In this document: piece by piece, positions 44,931-51,362 of the stretch | Numbering within the stretch: position 1 is the stretch's first letter | Layout: every line of letters begins with the position of its first letter | Assembly: GCF_024696245.1 (NCBI RefSeq) | Contig: NZ_JAILGZ010000153.1 | Span: forward strand, 1 to 64,000 | Length of the DNA stretch: 64,000 bases | Source: Treponema sp. | GTDB lineage: Bacteria > Spirochaetota > Spirochaetia > Treponematales > Treponemataceae | Reading direction: 5' to 3' | The notes under the pieces: model-generated | Databases searched by the model: none | What the model saw: the letters and a program-made list of their open reading frames with translations, nothing else | What the model was told of the DNA's origin: nothing | Translations under genes and position numbers: made by a program

Positions 44931-45682
44931 GCCTGATTAAAATTATTTTTTATAAGACAGCAAAGTTCTTCTTCCTTAAGCTCTAAAATCTCACCAGCCT
45001 TTTTATAAACTTCACTTATATCAGTGACAGGAGTAAAAGCCTGCTTTTTTAATGTCATAAAAGGGGCATCTGTCTCAAGGAGAATCCTTTTTTTATCCAG
45101 CTGTAAAAGGCATTCTGCATTTTTACGACTGCCCCTTAAAAGATTTTTTCCAAAAGAAAAATAAGCATTTATCCCGTTATTTATCAGGGACAAAGCTTCA
45201 TTTATTCCAAAAGCAAAACCATGAAAAATACAGGAAGGTAATTTTGCCAGCAGCTTTTTATAATAAAAAAGAGCCTCTAAAGCCTTTCTGTCATGAATCA
45301 CCATAGGACGTTGATATTTAACGGCCAGTTCAAGACAGGAAGAAAAAGAAGAATGCTGTTCCCTTTCTGTCCTCCGGTATTCTTCCGAATAAAAATCAAA
45401 ACCGCACTCTCCCACTGCCCTTATTTGATTTGCAGCAAGAAGTTCCTCAAGAAAACCCAGATTTACAGAAAGAGGATTCTGGGGATGAAGGCCAAAAGCC
45501 TCATATATTTTAAATGAAGGAGAAGAGAGTTTTTCTGCCTTTTCATGTTGAAGGATAAACTCATCCCTGCTATGGGCACAGGTCATTCCTGAATAAATAT
45601 AATTTTCCGGCAGATTAACAGGTCCTGCTTCAAGAGAAGGAATAAGATGAAAATGAGCGTCAAAAAATAAATGTCTAAACAA
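44903..45682 (-). CDS. TatD-family metal-dependent hydrolase
   Basis: A 259-residue TIM-barrel hydrolase. The N-terminal metal motif is FDAHFHLIPS (HxH); further ligands are AVGECGFDF (Glu), MVIHDRKA (His), SCIFHGFAF (His) and LLETDAPFM (Asp). The family includes 3'-5' DNases and peptidases for D-aminoacyl ends. Relative to standard TatD the sequence is divergent in the first third, so the substrate is uncertain. It is convergent with the methyltransferase gene and overlaps it, leaving no space for a terminator. Confidence 0.82.
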   Translation of the reverse strand: MFRHLFFDAHFHLIPSLEAGPVNLPENYIYSGMTCAHSRDEFILQHEKAEKLSSPSFKIYEAFGLHPQNPLSVNLGFLEELLAANQIRAVGECGFDFYSEEYRRTEREQHSSFSSCLELAVKYQRPMVIHDRKALEALFYYKKLLAKLPSCIFHGFAFGINEALSLINNGINAYFSFGKNLLRGSRKNAECLLQLDKKRILLETDAPFMTLKKQAFTPVTDISEVYKKAGEILELKEEELCCLIKNNFNQAYFLSTSTT

Positions 45683-45726
45683 TTTTTTTTATTCTCCGAC
45701 AATTAAAGTAACATGTTTTAAGGAGT

Positions 45727-45951
45727 ATGCAAATGGAAAATTACACATTAAAGAGCATCGGCAAATCAACTGACTACATGACAATTATTCGTGAAACTGA
45801 AGAAGGCTACGCAGTACGTATTGTACGTGACAAAGACGGCTATAATGAAATTACAAATGATTTTATTTCCAAAGCTTTATTTGAAAGCTGCCTCAGGACC
45901 GGCTATATTGAAAAAATAGCCAATCCTGAAGAAGTAGCCCTGGGAGCATAA
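45727..45951 (+). CDS. Small conserved-looking protein of unknown function
   Basis: A 74-residue soluble protein (a second in-frame ATG lies 2 codons later). TAAGGAGT precedes the first ATG. The sequence alternates short strands and one helix (YMTIIRETEEGYAVRIVRDK; FISKALFESCLRTGYIEKI). I do not recognise the family. It sits alone between the divergent TatD gene and convergent miaA. Confidence 0.6.
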   Translation: MQMENYTLKSIGKSTDYMTIIRETEEGYAVRIVRDKDGYNEITNDFISKALFESCLRTGYIEKIANPEEVALGA

Positions 45952-45958
45952 GCAAAAA

Positions 45959-46939
45959 TCAGGATATTCCTGCTTTGCCAAGGATTTCAAGGGCCTTACC
46001 AAACCTGATTTCTTTATCAGGGTCTTTCGGGAGCCAGTTTATGGTAACGCCCTTCTTTTCCATTCCCCTGAACCAGGTCTCCTGTCTTTTTGCAAACTGA
46101 CAGATAGCATGGTAAAGGCTTTCAGTCATTTCTTCTACTGAAGATATTTTACCCTGTAAATAATCACTTATATAGCGGTATTCAAGACCTAACTTATCAA
46201 GACGTTCCCAGGAGTAACCCTTCTGGTGCAGACCTTGAACTTCATCAATCATACCGGAGTCCATACGCTGCTGAAGGCGGATTTTAATATTCTGCCTCAT
46301 TACAGGACGTTCAAGACTTGTTCCAATAACTAAGATATTAAGGTCAGGTCTGGCAGGTAATTCTTTTCTAAGCTCAGCACATTCAGGGCTTCTCATAAAA
46401 GTTTCTATTTCAATAGCCCTTACAATTCTTTCCCTTATTAAAAGATCACTTTTATTATGCAGATCAGGTTTTAAAGAAAGAAGAATCTGTCCCAGTTCTT
46501 CAATTGATTTTTTTTCAAGTTCTGCCCTTAATTCCTTATTTTCTTCTACAGGAACAAAATCATAGCCCCTTATTATGGAATCCACATACATACCGGTTCC
46601 ACCGCAGACAAAGGCCATTTTTTTTTCTGAATTAAGCTTACGGAAAAGATTATAAAAATCCCTCTGAAAATTAAATACATTGTATTCGCTGTCCAGAGTC
46701 GTTACATCTATAAGATGATAAGGGATTTCTTTTTTATAGTCCCTGCCCTGACAATCTTTTTTTACAATTGAATATTCAGAAAGATCCTTTCCGCTTCCTA
46801 AATCAAGCCCTTTATAAACCTGACGGCAATCTGCAGAAATAATTTCCCAGTTAAAATAATCCGCCAGTTTTACGGCAAGAGAAGTTTTTCCTACGGCAGT
46901 TGGTCCAAGAAGGACAACACAGTTTACAGAACCCTGCAT
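45959..46939 (-). CDS. miaA: tRNA dimethylallyltransferase MiaA
   Basis: MiaA prenylates A37 of tRNAs reading UNN codons, the first step towards ms2i6A. Near residue 10 is the P-loop VVLLGPTAVGKTSLA, followed by EIISADCRQVYKGLDLGSGK and PYHLID. The catalytic/substrate Asp lies in ISADCRQVY. The later VVCGGTGMYVDSI-like AFVCGGTGMYVDS and the C-terminal RQ-TWFRG (KRQETWFRGMEKKGVTINWL) are present. The 326-residue length is normal. Its start overlaps the 3' end of the methyltransferase gene upstream by about 15 bases (an ATG nine bases earlier is also possible). Confidence 0.95.
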   Translation of the reverse strand: MQGSVNCVVLLGPTAVGKTSLAVKLADYFNWEIISADCRQVYKGLDLGSGKDLSEYSIVKKDCQGRDYKKEIPYHLIDVTTLDSEYNVFNFQRDFYNLFRKLNSEKKMAFVCGGTGMYVDSIIRGYDFVPVEENKELRAELEKKSIEELGQILLSLKPDLHNKSDLLIRERIVRAIEIETFMRSPECAELRKELPARPDLNILVIGTSLERPVMRQNIKIRLQQRMDSGMIDEVQGLHQKGYSWERLDKLGLEYRYISDYLQGKISSVEEMTESLYHAICQFAKRQETWFRGMEKKGVTINWLPKDPDKEIRFGKALEILGKAGIS

Positions 46940-48180
46940 ATGGCACACTTAAGGTATTCGCTTTTAGGATAGCCTGCAAGAACAGGATGATCTGGAGCAG
47001 CCCCTCTTTTCTGTAAAATCTGAACTTTCTTATGACTGTCTTTCGCAGCATGCATTACCATGTTGTAAAAATTATTTTCATCAAAATAATGAGAACAGGA
47101 ACAGGTAATTAAAATTCCACCTTCATTCAAAAGCCTCATGGCCCTGAGGTTAATTTCTTTATATCCACCGTAAGCTTTCTGAATAAGTTTTGCACTCTTA
47201 GTAAAGGCAGGAGGATCAAGAATGATTACATCAAATTTCTCGCCGGAAGCTTCATACTCTTTAAGCAGGTCAAATACATCTGCACATACAGCTTTCATTT
47301 TTTTACCGGCATCATTAAGAGTAATATTACGGTTAACCATATCAACAGCTTCCTGGGAAATGTCAACACTGGTAACTTCCCTTGCACCGGCCTTAAAGGC
47401 ATTAAGACCAAAAGCTCCTGTGTGGGTAAAGGTATCAAGGACTTTCTTTCCCTTACAGTAACGGGCAGCCTCCCTACGATTGAATTTCTGATCAAGGAAA
47501 TAACCTGTTTTTTGTCCTCTGGCAATATCAACTTCAAGGAAGATTCCGTTTTCCTGAATCTTAATAACTTCACTGCCAGCCCTTCCTATCCAGCCTGCTT
47601 TTTCTTCAAGACCTTCTTTCTGGCGGATGGAAGCATCACTTCTTTCGTAAATCGCATATGGTTTTACCCCTTCTTCAAGGGCATCAAGCAATTCTTTTCT
47701 AAACACTTCACATGCAAGGGCAAGAAACTGTACTACAAGGTAAACTTTTCCTTCTGTATAAAAGCGCTCAACTATAAGTCCCGGAATTAAATCTGCTTCA
47801 CCAAAAATAAGCCTGTAGCTGTCGCTTTCATCAAAATTAATCCTGCGGATATTAAGGGCATCCAGAACCTTTTTCTTCCAGTATTCTGCTGGATTTTCCA
47901 TTATTTTATCTGCATGGTCACCGCCAATCATGCGTACAGTAATTTTAGATGTGCGGTTAATAACTCCTGAACCTAAAAATCCACCGGCCGAGGCATATAC
48001 CTCTACAACACTACCATCCTTTACCTTACAGTCCTTTAATGACGAGGTTTTAACAGCCCTGGCATCAAAATCAAAATATTTTACTGAGTTAATTTCATTA
48101 TCATAAACCCAGGGAAACCCCTGAGAAATTTCTACTTCTTCCTTTGCTTTAAGGAAAACACGTGTTACTTCATTCATCAT
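46924..48180 (-). CDS. RlmI-type rRNA cytosine methyltransferase (PUA + SAM)
   Basis: A 418-residue protein with an N-terminal PUA domain (VFLKAKEEVEISQGFPWVYDNEI) and a C-terminal Rossmann methyltransferase (KVLDTFTHTGAFGLNAFKAGA, SVDISQEAVDMVNRNI, FDVIILDPPAFTKS). The DPPAF motif and the HTGAFG loop match RlmI/RlmK-like m5C methyltransferases of 23S rRNA. A candidate catalytic Cys in the last part is seen in ITCSCSHYF. It overlaps the miaA start, forming a two-gene RNA-modification operon. Two ATG codons in tandem can serve as start. Confidence 0.88.
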   Translation of the reverse strand: MMNEVTRVFLKAKEEVEISQGFPWVYDNEINSVKYFDFDARAVKTSSLKDCKVKDGSVVEVYASAGGFLGSGVINRTSKITVRMIGGDHADKIMENPAEYWKKKVLDALNIRRINFDESDSYRLIFGEADLIPGLIVERFYTEGKVYLVVQFLALACEVFRKELLDALEEGVKPYAIYERSDASIRQKEGLEEKAGWIGRAGSEVIKIQENGIFLEVDIARGQKTGYFLDQKFNRREAARYCKGKKVLDTFTHTGAFGLNAFKAGAREVTSVDISQEAVDMVNRNITLNDAGKKMKAVCADVFDLLKEYEASGEKFDVIILDPPAFTKSAKLIQKAYGGYKEINLRAMRLLNEGGILITCSCSHYFDENNFYNMVMHAAKDSHKKVQILQKRGAAPDHPVLAGYPKSEYLKCAICRVL

Positions 48181-48293
48181 AATACTCCATGTTTTTTCAG
48201 AATCAAAAGTATAAAGGGAATAGGAATTAAACTCAATAAGACATTTTTCCCTTCACCATCTGGAATCTCCCTGAACTTTCAGAGATAGAGGCA

Positions 48294-48330
48294 TAAAAAA
48301 ACACCCTGAATCAATGACTCAAGGTGTTCT
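48294..48330 (-). terminator. Terminator behind the tRNA-Arg fragment
   Basis: On the minus strand a 10-bp stem (48319-48328 with 48300-48309, one G-U) is followed by a T-run. It lies just past the tRNA 3' end, so it probably ended the original tRNA-Arg transcript. Confidence 0.85.
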
Positions 48331-48333
48331 CTA

Positions 48334-48376
48334 TGACACTTGCCTGGCTCGAACAGGCGACCCTCTGCTTAGAAGG
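48334..48376 (-). other. 3' half of tRNA-Arg(UCU), prophage attachment site
   Basis: Read on the minus strand: anticodon-loop bases CTTCTAA, anticodon 3' stem GCAGA, variable region, T-arm (GCCTG-TTCGAGC-CAGGC) and the acceptor 3' strand AAGTGTC with discriminator A. The 5' half is missing; upstream bases no longer pair with the GCAGA strand. A break at the anticodon loop is typical of tRNA-targeting integrases. The intact tRNA should lie beyond 64000 at the other prophage end. Confidence 0.85.
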
Positions 48377-48446
48377 ATTCCAAAATTTTCACAATTGAAG
48401 CGATTAAACGTAATTATAAAAAGGCTTTTGATTTATGTCAAATTCC

Positions 48447-48773
48447 TCAGTTAGAAAAATAGGCAAGAAGAACTCCTGCACCTGCACCAACTAAGAACCC
48501 ACCAATCCCAAACAGAACTTTATTTTGAAAGTTTTTGTTCTCTGATTCTTTCAAGTATATCTGCGTTTCTTTCAGTGAGCTCTGTAAGTTCCTGATTGAT
48601 GTCTCCTGCTGCTCTATTACATTCAGCTGTTCTTTCAGCTTCTGTCTCTGCTGTGCTAAGAGATTCTCCATTTCCAGAAGTTGTCCTTCTGTTACAAAAT
48701 ATTTTTCTTCCGAGGATAAATCCAAGGACAGACAGAACGCCAGCAACAATGCCAGCAATAAACGCTTTAACAT
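48447..48773 (-). CDS. Phage exported coiled-coil protein, spanin candidate (frame B)
   Basis: A 108-residue protein starting with a signal-like segment (MLKRLLLALLLAFCLSLDLS), then a coiled coil (LLEMENLLAQQRQKLKEQLN; ETSIRNLQSSLKETQIYLKE) and a C-terminal membrane helix (VLFGIGGFLVGAGAGVLLAYF). The N- and C-terminal anchors joined by a coiled coil resemble one-molecule spanins that span the periplasm. TGGAG lies 10 bases before the ATG. The reading frame overlaps the frame starting at 48783 for almost its entire length. Function is inferred from shape and position in the lysis block. Confidence 0.6.
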   Translation of the reverse strand: MLKRLLLALLLAFCLSLDLSSEEKYFVTEGQLLEMENLLAQQRQKLKEQLNVIEQQETSIRNLQSSLKETQIYLKESENKNFQNKVLFGIGGFLVGAGAGVLLAYFSN

Positions 48774-48783
48774 TTTTCCACAT
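48520..48783 (-). CDS. Phage membrane coiled-coil protein, Rz-like candidate (frame A)
   Basis: An 87-residue protein with an N-terminal membrane helix (AFIAGIVAGVLSVLGFILG) and a hydrophilic helical tail (AAGDINQELTELTERNADIL). This is the layout of an inner-membrane spanin (Rz). GGAG lies 9 bases before the ATG at 48783. It is read in a different frame from the gene starting at 48773; both have plausible ribosome sites and sensible protein features. It follows the holin-like gene by overlap. I cannot prove that both frames are expressed. Confidence 0.55.
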   Translation of the reverse strand: MWKNVKAFIAGIVAGVLSVLGFILGRKIFCNRRTTSGNGESLSTAETEAERTAECNRAAGDINQELTELTERNADILERIREQKLSK

Positions 48784-48991
48784 CTCCATTATCTCCGAAT
48801 CTAATAAGCTTGATTTTATCAAGCCAGAGTGACACATAAGTCGGGCACCATATTGCAACCATTGCGGCTGCAGACTCCACAATGTCCTTAATTGTAATAT
48901 CAATAATTTTGCAAGATTTTAAGATTGTAAGTACTGCAATCCAGACAGTAGCTCCGATCATTGCAACAAGGGAAAGTTTTTTTGCTTTCAT
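48767..48991 (-). CDS. Small phage membrane protein, holin candidate
   Basis: A 74-residue protein with two hydrophobic stretches (LSLVAMIGATVWIAVLTIL; ESAAAMVAIWCPTYVSLWL) and a charged C-terminus, as in class II holins. Its 3' end overlaps the start of the spanin-like frames, and the endolysin candidate lies directly upstream. The family is not one I recognise by sequence; the call rests on topology and position. Confidence 0.55.
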   Translation of the reverse strand: MKAKKLSLVAMIGATVWIAVLTILKSCKIIDITIKDIVESAAAMVAIWCPTYVSLWLDKIKLIRFGDNGDVEKC

Positions 48992-48992
48992 T

Positions 48993-49418
48993 TCAGGCAG
49001 CCTCTTTAATATAAATGATTCTTGCCTCTACTGGAGTGCCAAGAGCGACACTCTGAGAGTAGTCAAGGGAGTTGAAATAGATCTTTCCATAATGAACAAG
49101 AACCCAATGATTGTTTTTTCCATAGCGGAAATTAACAGCCACAAATTCATATTCTTTTATGTCATCAAGAGACGTAATTATTTTTTTTGTTACTCTTGCT
49201 GCAACAAGAGGATTTATAAAATGGATTAATTTGTCAGCATCAAGCACATGAAATTCTTTATCCACCAAGAATACATCCTCAGCCTGAACAATTCTTTTAA
49301 TAAGGAATAAGTCTCTTTCTTTTTCGGAACCTCCGTAACCTTCTGTAGCGGCGCGCCCGTAACAAAAAGCAAGGCAGGCTGTTGCACCTAATTGTTTACA
49401 CAAACTTTGGACTTTCAT
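48993..49418 (-). CDS. Phage protein with papain-like features, endolysin candidate (DUF261-like)
   Basis: A 141-residue protein. QLGATACLAFCYGRAA near the start has the Q...C spacing of papain-fold peptidases, NNHWVLVHYGKIYF supplies a His, and FNSLD an Asn/Asp. The pattern also reminds me of the DUF261 proteins of Borrelia and Treponema phages. Lying between the holin-like gene and a membrane coiled-coil gene, it is a good endolysin candidate that would cut peptidoglycan peptides. No signal peptide is seen. Confidence 0.5.
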   Translation of the reverse strand: MKVQSLCKQLGATACLAFCYGRAATEGYGGSEKERDLFLIKRIVQAEDVFLVDKEFHVLDADKLIHFINPLVAARVTKKIITSLDDIKEYEFVAVNFRYGKNNHWVLVHYGKIYFNSLDYSQSVALGTPVEARIIYIKEAA

Positions 49419-49705
49419 TTTTTTTCCTCCACATCCAGCTTTGTTTCAACCCTTACGAGCGATTTTTGTATCTCTGTAAGGGTTGCCATAATCGCAGTAA
49501 TACTCGAATCTGTTGCGATCCGTTCCTGTTCTATCTTCTCCTGCATGAGTGCATGGTCCCGGCAGAACTTATCTGTTTTCTCCTTTACGTTCTGCTCCAG
49601 GTGTTCAAGACGTGCCGTCAATTTTGCCCCCTTCCACACTAAGACTAAGACAGGAAGTATATACACGATAGTTCCTATAAGGTCCTTCAAGAATTCTGCG
49701 CTCAT
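49415..49705 (-). CDS. Phage membrane/coiled-coil protein, XhlA-like
   Basis: A 96-residue protein with one N-terminal membrane helix (LIGTIVYILPVLVLVW, about 9-24) and a long coiled coil (LEHLEQNVKEKTDKFCRDHA; ITAIMATLTEIQKSLVRVET). XhlA-type holin helpers have a coiled coil and one membrane helix, though with the reverse order. Its end overlaps the endolysin candidate start (ATGA), so it is the first gene of the lysis block. Confidence 0.55.
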   Translation of the reverse strand: MSAEFLKDLIGTIVYILPVLVLVWKGAKLTARLEHLEQNVKEKTDKFCRDHALMQEKIEQERIATDSSITAIMATLTEIQKSLVRVETKLDVEEKK

Positions 49706-49788
49706 TCATTTATTTCCTTTGTATTATTTTCTTTTACAGTCAAAATCGGTATGATTTAAAAAAAATAATTTCAAAATAATAAATACAA

Positions 49789-50388
49789 ATGATTTACGGC
49801 TACATAAGAGTGTCTACGGACACGCAAACATCAAAAAATCAAAAACTTGTAATACGCGAATATTGCAAGAGAAAGCGGCTGCATCACATACAATGGGTGG
49901 ATGAAACAGTATCAGGTACTAAAAAACCGGAAAAAAGAAAGCTGGGAAAACTTCTGGCAGAAGTAAAGGCAGATGATGTTGTAATTGTTACAGAATTGTC
50001 ACGTCTTGGCAGGTCTCTGATTATGATAATGAACATCTTGCAGACTTTTATCGATAAGGGTGTAAAGGTAAAGGCAATAAAAGAGGGCTTTGAGTGTGAT
50101 GATACAATCGTATCCAAAGTGCTAATCTTTGCTTTTGGACTCAGTGCAGAAATAGAAAGACAGCTCCTGTCTGAGCGCACAAAAATGGGCCTTGCAAGGG
50201 CAAGAAAAGAAGGAAAGCAGATAGGTCGCCTGCCGGGACAGAGACCGACAAGGTACAAGCTGACACCGTATAAGCGAAAAATAAAACAGTGGCTCCTTGA
50301 GGGAAGAAGTAAGCTGTCGATTGCTAAGGAACTGCATGTGCAATGGACCACACTTAACACTTTTATCCGGCGGCAGAAATTACTTTGA
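49789..50388 (+). CDS. Serine recombinase of the Gin/Hin/Pin invertase type
   Basis: A 199-residue small serine recombinase. The catalytic Ser is in IYGYIRVSTDTQTSKNQK (Ser9), with the arginines in VTELSRLGRSLIMI and the E-helix ERQLLSERTKMGLARARKEG. A C-terminal HTH follows (LLEGRSKLSIAKELHVQWTT). Size and layout are those of phage invertases, not of integrases or large serine recombinases. Its stop lies 8 bases before the first silent fibre cassette. It is on the opposite strand from the fibre gene it probably switches. No Shine-Dalgarno is seen before the ATG. Confidence 0.93.
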   Translation: MIYGYIRVSTDTQTSKNQKLVIREYCKRKRLHHIQWVDETVSGTKKPEKRKLGKLLAEVKADDVVIVTELSRLGRSLIMIMNILQTFIDKGVKVKAIKEGFECDDTIVSKVLIFAFGLSAEIERQLLSERTKMGLARARKEGKQIGRLPGQRPTRYKLTPYKRKIKQWLLEGRSKLSIAKELHVQWTTLNTFIRRQKLL

Positions 50389-50395
50389 ACAGAGG

Positions 50396-50650
50396 GACGG
50401 TAGAATTCATCAATGGGGAAAAGATACTTCTTTGTATACTTCAAACAGAAGTGTAGAGATTACTTTACCTATTGTTTACGCTTCTGCTAACAGTATTTAT
50501 GTCACACCGATAACAACATCCACAGATACAACTAAAGCTGGATACATTGCAGTTTATGATGGCGGTACATCAAGTTTCACCGCTACTTATGGAGAATACT
50601 ACAAAGCGACTTCTACGGAGGGTTTTTATTGGCAGTCTTATGGTTATTAG
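50396..50650 (+). CDS. Silent tail-fibre tip cassette 1
   Basis: An 84-residue gp53-like fibre tip domain without start codon, promoter or ribosome site of its own. It opens DGRIHQWGKDTS, has the core LPIVYAS and ends FYWQSYGY before TAG. The frame is aligned to that of the expressed copy at the GAC codon (DGxIxQW). It lies directly after the invertase gene on the opposite strand from the fibre gene. A fusion to the fibre would give a full-length protein with a different tip. Confidence 0.85.
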   Translation, partial: DGRIHQWGKDTSLYTSNRSVEITLPIVYASANSIYVTPITTSTDTTKAGYIAVYDGGTSSFTATYGEYYKATSTEGFYWQSYGY

Positions 50651-50659
50651 AATCATTCG

Positions 50660-50902
50660 GACGGAAGAATTGAACAGTGGAAAAATGAAACTTCAACGAT
50701 AGGAGATAATAAAACTGTAACATATACTTTTCCTATTTCATTCAGCAATACAGATTATTTCGTGAATATTCAGAACATAAACACTGCCACATTTTCTTGT
50801 TACAACATTTACGAAAAATACAACGATTCTATTAAAATACATCACCAAGGCAATGGCTCTACTGCGAGTGGTTTATATTCTGCTAGATATATTGGTTATT
50901 GA
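50660..50902 (+). CDS. Silent tail-fibre tip cassette 2
   Basis: An 80-residue gp53-like tip without a start codon. It opens DGRIEQWKNETS, has FPISFSN and ends YSARYIGY before TGA. The 10 bases between cassette 1 stop and its GAC hold the in-frame residues NHS, so this copy carries a little more upstream sequence than cassettes 3 and 4. Confidence 0.85.
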   Translation, partial: DGRIEQWKNETSTIGDNKTVTYTFPISFSNTDYFVNIQNINTATFSCYNIYEKYNDSIKIHHQGNGSTASGLYSARYIGY

Positions 50903-50904
50903 TG

Positions 50905-51147
50905 GACGGCAAAATCGAACACAACGGATATATTCAAATTGGAACAAATACTTCTACTTTAGTTTCAGTAACTTTCCCAATTACATATTCAAATACACCT
51001 CATCTTGCTTCTAGTTTAAGAACAAGTTCTCTTGATTCAGGCAGTAGAACTATGTTTCAAGTAACAGCTCTTTCTGAAAATGGGTTCACCGTCTTTGCTA
51101 ATTCGTCAGCAACTTTTGGTTGCGAATACATTGTTAGCGGATATTGA
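50905..51147 (+). CDS. Silent tail-fibre tip cassette 3
   Basis: An 80-residue gp53-like tip. It opens DGKIEHNGYIQIG, has FPITYSN and ends CEYIVSGY before TGA. Its first 18 bases after the stop of cassette 2 (GGACGGCAAAATCGAACA) are identical to the same place in the expressed fibre gene, the best match of the four. The ATG in TGATGG is an accident of the overlap with the previous stop and has no ribosome site. Confidence 0.85.
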   Translation, partial: DGKIEHNGYIQIGTNTSTLVSVTFPITYSNTPHLASSLRTSSLDSGSRTMFQVTALSENGFTVFANSSATFGCEYIVSGY

Positions 51148-51149
51148 TG

Positions 51150-51362
51150 GACGGCTTTATTAAGCAATGGGGAACAAACACAGTTGAAACTTACACATTA
51201 CCCATTGCTTATAATACTGCATTGCAAGTAGTTTCCTCACCGAATATCAACACTAACGATTCTATGTGGTATAGCAATGCGTACCGCATAAACGGGACAA
51301 GCTTAACAACAATTATTAAAAAGCAAACGTACTCGATGAACTGGGAAACAATGGGTTATTAA
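51150..51362 (+). CDS. Silent tail-fibre tip cassette 4
   Basis: A 70-residue, shorter gp53-like tip. It opens DGFIKQWGTNTV, has LPIAYNT and ends NWETMGY before TAA. It meets the expressed tip end-to-end: the two stop codons overlap in a near-palindrome (GGTTATTAATAGCC). An inversion between this cassette start and the fibre site would replace the tip in the smallest possible step. Confidence 0.85.
   Translation, partial: DGFIKQWGTNTVETYTLPIAYNTALQVVSSPNINTNDSMWYSNAYRINGTSLTTIIKKQTYSMNWETMGY

Noticed and set aside
49789-50388. Prophage integrase
   Set aside because: Size and C-terminal HTH are those of an invertase, and it lies within the fibre locus, not beside the attachment site.
50396-51362. 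Diversity-generating retroelement with template and variable repeats
   Set aside because: Cassettes differ throughout their length, not only at adenines, and there is no reverse transcriptase in the window; the neighbouring recombinase fits inversion.
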